A stretch of DNA of 64,000 nt from CBDEGK01 sp965237855 (lineage in GTDB: Bacteria; Pseudomonadota; Gammaproteobacteria; Pseudomonadales; Halieaceae): positions 558,001 to 622,000 of the forward strand of contig CBDEGK010000008.1 of the NCBI GenBank assembly GCA_965237855.1. The letters run 5' to 3'. Positions 61,099 through 64,000 of the stretch are shown piece by piece. Within the stretch, counting starts at the first letter, position 1; every line of letters starts with the position of its first letter. The position numbers and the translations under genes are program-made. The notes below the pieces were generated by a model. The model made no database searches and was not told where the DNA came from. It saw only the letters and a program-made list of their open reading frames with translations.

Positions 61099-63428
61099 GA
61101 CGGCAACTCCTTTGTTGGAATAAGCATTGGGATAGGGGCCGGCACCAGATCGGGTCCAGCGCTAGTGTGTCCTTCAGCCTGTGAGTGCGTGGTCTGGATG
61201 ATCTCTCGACCAAGATCGCGCGAGGTGCCACCGGTCTTAACCAGTTTTTGCTTGCGACCTGTCGCAACAACATTCACCCGGGTCGCGCCCCAGGCGAGGC
61301 TGCCAGTGTGGGCTTCCATTTGCGGCGCCAGTATTTTCAGGGGGTTGGCGCCGCGATTTTTGGCATAGCGGCCAAATTCTGCGTGACCCTGGCCGATGGG
61401 CATGGCAATGACATCGGGCATAATGGCGGGGTACACATAAACCGGTGCCGTAATCGACCCGTGGGGAGACTGGACCTCGACCAGGTCGCCCTCGGTTAAG
61501 CCCAGTTTCCCGGCCGTGACTGGGTTTATCTCCACCCAGGAACCGTAGACCACACTGGTGGTCGGGTCGGGCAGTTCCTGCAGCCAGGGCAGATTGGCGC
61601 CGCGGCCATCGTGTAAGGTGGGCGACAGGTAGGGGTGTAGAACAAAGGGATAGTTTTCGCGGGCGCCGGAAAACTCCGGTGCTGGAACATCGATATTGTC
61701 GATGACGGATTTGGCCAGGGTAAACGACTGGTGTTCGCGGTGTGTCTTTTCACCCCAGACGCCCGCCTTCAAGACCTTACGCCAGAACGAATCAAAGCTC
61801 TGCCCGGTAATGCCGGCGCCGTGCTGATAGATCTCGCGCCAGCCCAGCTGCAGGTATTCCTGCATGGTGTTCCAGGGCAGAGTCTCCTCAAGACCGAGTT
61901 GTCGCGCCAGCCCCAGTATGATGTCGCCGGTGGCCCGGGTGTTGTACAAAGGCGAGACCACGGGCTGTGAGAGTGCCCCGACGGGGAAGCCGACTCCCGG
62001 CTCAGGCATATCATCGCCCCAGCTCTCCAGGTAGGTATGACTGGGTAAAATCACGTCGGCCTGGGCGGTGGTTTCATCCATAAAACTGGAGAGACTGACA
62101 ACCAGGGGTATATTTGCCAGTGCCTCTTTGAAACCCGCCGCTTCCGGCAATGTAAACAACGGGTTGGTGTCGTTGATGATCAATACCTCGATGTTGCCCT
62201 GGCGGGCCTGCTCGGCAAGCTCAAGCATCTGGCGATAACTTGCCTGGCGTGGGTGGCTGGCAGGGGCTGAATCCTCCGCAAAGCTGGCCGCTGGATTAAA
62301 CACCAGGCCGCCGGGCTGGCCCAGGTTGCCGACCAGGTAATTCAGCGCGTTGACAGCAATTAGTGTGTTGAGACCATTGCTGTGGTTTCCCACCCCGTGG
62401 CCACCGATGGCTAGACTGGGTTGGGCCTGGGCGAAGGCCTCGGCGAGGTGCACGACAGTGGCCGCGGGCACACCCGTCAGGTCACTCACGTGTTCAGCCG
62501 AATAGGTCGTGAGCGCGTCGGCCCAGTGCTCTCGATCGGCGCCCTGGTAGTAGCCTGAGGCAACAATGTGTCGCGCCAGGCCCAGGGCCAGCAGGCCCTC
62601 GGTACCTGGCCGGGCGGCAATCCACTCGTCGGCGGCGGCACCACTGAGAGACATGCGTGGTTCGATTTGCACAAAATGGCCTCTTGCTTGCGCCTGGCGA
62701 CTGTGGCCAAAACCGAGGCTGTGGTGTACGGGGGAGAGCCAGGTGCCGAGATAGTCAGCGCCGAAAGATAGCAGGTAGCGGGTATTTTTCAGGTCGTAGT
62801 AGGGCAGTTTGCGTTCGCCAAAGAAGCGTTCATTGGCAGCGTAAAGTGTGTGCGGGTGGGCGAAATCGTAGTGCAGTAATTGCCCAGAGCCCAACTCTGA
62901 CATAAAGACTTCGAATAACTGGGCCAGATGCCCGCGTACACCCTTGGTGAGTAGACACACACGGCTGCCCGTGTTGCTGGCCCGCAAACTGTGCAGACGT
63001 TCGGCGACGCTGGCGAGGCCCTGTTCCCAGGTGGCTGGTGTAAATGATCCGCCAGTGTCAATGCTATTACGCTCTCCAGTGCGCAGCAGGGGCGTGGTAA
63101 GGCGGTCGGGGTTATACAGCTGCTGCAGGCCGGCCTGGCCCATGGCGCAGAGCCGCCCCTGGTTGACCGGGTGGGCGGGATTGCCTTCGATTTTTTTGGC
63201 GCGCCCCTCGCGGGTGCGTACGGAAATTCCGCAGCCAGCAGGGCACATGCCGCACACCGTGTTGTACCAGGTGGCGATACCGGCGCTGAACTGTTCCGGT
63301 GGTACTACCTCGGGAATGAGGTACTCCACCGGATGCTTGATCGATTCCCCCAACATAAAACCGGCACCCACGCCGACACCCCCTGCACCGACAAGCTTGA
63401 AGAACTCTCTGCGGTCTATATTGGCCAA
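61095..63428 (-). CDS. Alternative Complex III molybdopterin-oxidoreductase-like subunit (ActB1-type, separate gene)
   Basis: This 777-residue protein of the molybdopterin oxidoreductase fold has a Tat signal (DRREFFKLVGAGGVGVGAG). A 4Fe-4S-type motif CGMCPAGC near residues 60-67 is completed by LCAMGQ near residue 93. These cysteines are normally lost in canonical ActB, where the domain is cofactor-free. Segments DADYLGTW-like and QAQARGHFVQIEPRM mark the dinucleotide fold. I see no obvious Cys or Ser Mo ligand in the usual place (YAANERFFG), so Mo binding is uncertain. It is translationally coupled to the separate Fe-S subunit. Confidence 0.85.
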   Translation of the reverse strand: MANIDRREFFKLVGAGGVGVGAGFMLGESIKHPVEYLIPEVVPPEQFSAGIATWYNTVCGMCPAGCGISVRTREGRAKKIEGNPAHPVNQGRLCAMGQAGLQQLYNPDRLTTPLLRTGERNSIDTGGSFTPATWEQGLASVAERLHSLRASNTGSRVCLLTKGVRGHLAQLFEVFMSELGSGQLLHYDFAHPHTLYAANERFFGERKLPYYDLKNTRYLLSFGADYLGTWLSPVHHSLGFGHSRQAQARGHFVQIEPRMSLSGAAADEWIAARPGTEGLLALGLARHIVASGYYQGADREHWADALTTYSAEHVSDLTGVPAATVVHLAEAFAQAQPSLAIGGHGVGNHSNGLNTLIAVNALNYLVGNLGQPGGLVFNPAASFAEDSAPASHPRQASYRQMLELAEQARQGNIEVLIINDTNPLFTLPEAAGFKEALANIPLVVSLSSFMDETTAQADVILPSHTYLESWGDDMPEPGVGFPVGALSQPVVSPLYNTRATGDIILGLARQLGLEETLPWNTMQEYLQLGWREIYQHGAGITGQSFDSFWRKVLKAGVWGEKTHREHQSFTLAKSVIDNIDVPAPEFSGARENYPFVLHPYLSPTLHDGRGANLPWLQELPDPTTSVVYGSWVEINPVTAGKLGLTEGDLVEVQSPHGSITAPVYVYPAIMPDVIAMPIGQGHAEFGRYAKNRGANPLKILAPQMEAHTGSLAWGATRVNVVATGRKQKLVKTGGTSRDLGREIIQTTHSQAEGHTSAGPDLVPAPIPMLIPTKELPS

Positions 63429-63464
63429 TATCTTCTCCAGCTTACGCTTGTGTTAATGGGCCCC

Positions 63465-63980
63465 TCATTTGTGACAGGTCCAGCAATCGAGCCCGTTAAC
63501 CACCTCGTGTTGCTTGTGGCAACTGAGGCACTGACCCATTTCATTCGGCGCCTCGCGGCTTACCCTGGTCATGGTTTCCACGGGTCCATGACAGGTCTGA
63601 CATTCCAGTCCGGCAGCCACGTGGCGTTTGTGGGGGAAATAAACGAAGTCTGGCAAGTCGTGTACCTTGATCCAGGGAATCGGTTCCTGGTTGCGCCAGT
63701 ACTCCATCACCTTGCGTATCTGCGGTCGTTCGGTGGCAATAGACTTGTGGCAGTTCACGCATTTGTTGACGCTGGGTACACCCGCGGAAATGGATCGACG
63801 GGCCTGAACGTGGCAATACTGGCAGGGAATTTCGAACTCACCGGCATGGATTTTGTGACTGAAGTTAATCGGTTGTTCTGGTCTGGTGCCGGGAAAATAA
63901 GCGGCGTTCACCCAGTAGCCCAACAGCAGACCAATAAAACCGACCGCGATCAGCAGGGCCGCCGGTTTGAGGAGTCGCAA
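63465..63980 (-). CDS. actA: Alternative Complex III pentaheme cytochrome ActA (start possibly outside window)
   Basis: This multiheme cytochrome c has one N-terminal helix (AALLIAVGFIGLLLGYWVN) and five CxxCH sites: CQYCH, CVNCH, CQTCH, CLSCH and CWTCH. That is the pentaheme form of ActA. The frame remains open to the window edge. The TTG at 63980 is only one possible start, so the 5' end may be truncated by a few residues. The gene lies 36 bp upstream of the large subunit and opens the operon as seen here. Confidence 0.88.
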   Translation of the reverse strand: MRLLKPAALLIAVGFIGLLLGYWVNAAYFPGTRPEQPINFSHKIHAGEFEIPCQYCHVQARRSISAGVPSVNKCVNCHKSIATERPQIRKVMEYWRNQEPIPWIKVHDLPDFVYFPHKRHVAAGLECQTCHGPVETMTRVSREAPNEMGQCLSCHKQHEVVNGLDCWTCHK

Positions 63981-64000
63981 TGTTGGAACCAGGGAAACAC

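Noticed and set aside
1..64000. CRISPR arrays, tRNA/rRNA genes, insertion sequences or prophage
   Set aside because: I found no repeat-spacer pattern, no tRNA-like cloverleaf, no transposase or integrase frames and no phage genes.

Overview
The window is a gene-dense (about 93% coding), GC-rich stretch of chromosome. It most resembles an aerobic, heterotrophic marine gammaproteobacterium of the Halieaceae/OM60 or a related Cellvibrionales-type lineage. This placement is an inference from gene content: a TonB-dependent receptor paired with a TPR-sulfotransferase, an Alternative Complex III respiratory operon, sarcosine oxidase SoxBDAG, a GbdR-like regulator, and Rieske/P450 catabolic genes. 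I see no tRNA, rRNA, CRISPR array, insertion sequence or prophage.

Region 1 (1-9654, all +) is a tightly packed corrinoid methyl-transfer operon. It holds the C-terminal half of a dimethylglycine-dehydrogenase-like flavoprotein, a non-pyrrolysine MttB/MtgB-family methyltransferase, its corrinoid protein, DUF1638 and 'virulence factor' domain proteins, and a MetV-like cysteine-rich protein. These are followed by MetF, a methyl-THF:corrinoid methyltransferase, a RACo-type reductive activator and a GFA-family protein. Together they could move a methyl group from a quaternary or tertiary amine to THF and oxidise it. The corrinoid carrier has a strongly acidic N-terminus, while three of its partner enzymes have Arg-rich tails.

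Region 2 (9.9-18.8 kb) has a TonB receptor gene broken by one in-frame TAG, a TPR-sulfotransferase, and a CadC-like TPR regulator co-transcribed with an MDR oxidoreductase and divergent from a small exported TPR protein.

Region 3 (18.8-27.1 kb) has a second MttB homologue divergent from a GbdR-like regulator, then soxBDAG (sarcosine to glycine plus methylene-THF). A sodium:solute symporter and a complete dimethylglycine dehydrogenase at 34-38 kb fit the same betaine/methylamine theme.

Region 4 (27.2-43 kb) is mixed metabolism: a fatty acid hydroxylase-like protein, LLM flavoprotein, thiolase, PDZ protein, GDPD, an exported HisC-like aminotransferase, a class V PLP enzyme and an APC permease. 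It also holds a decayed second copy of the GDPD 5' end and an unusual fusion of a degenerate Clp1-like domain to a tRNase Z-like domain.

Region 5 (43-51 kb) is a polyamine cluster: spermidine dehydrogenase-like protein, an enolase-superfamily protein, aguB, an MFS carrier, frameshifted aguA, a TetR regulator and a secreted agmatine-deiminase paralogue. A perfect 22-bp palindrome sits in the divergent promoter.

Region 6 (51-56.5 kb) is a putative oxidative catabolic cluster (NTF2-like, EthD, Rieske oxygenase, SDR, P450, AraC). Its two promoter regions share a 9-bp motif.

Region 7 (56.6-64 kb, -) is an Alternative Complex III operon, actA-B1-B2-C-D-E-F, in which ActB is split into two genes.
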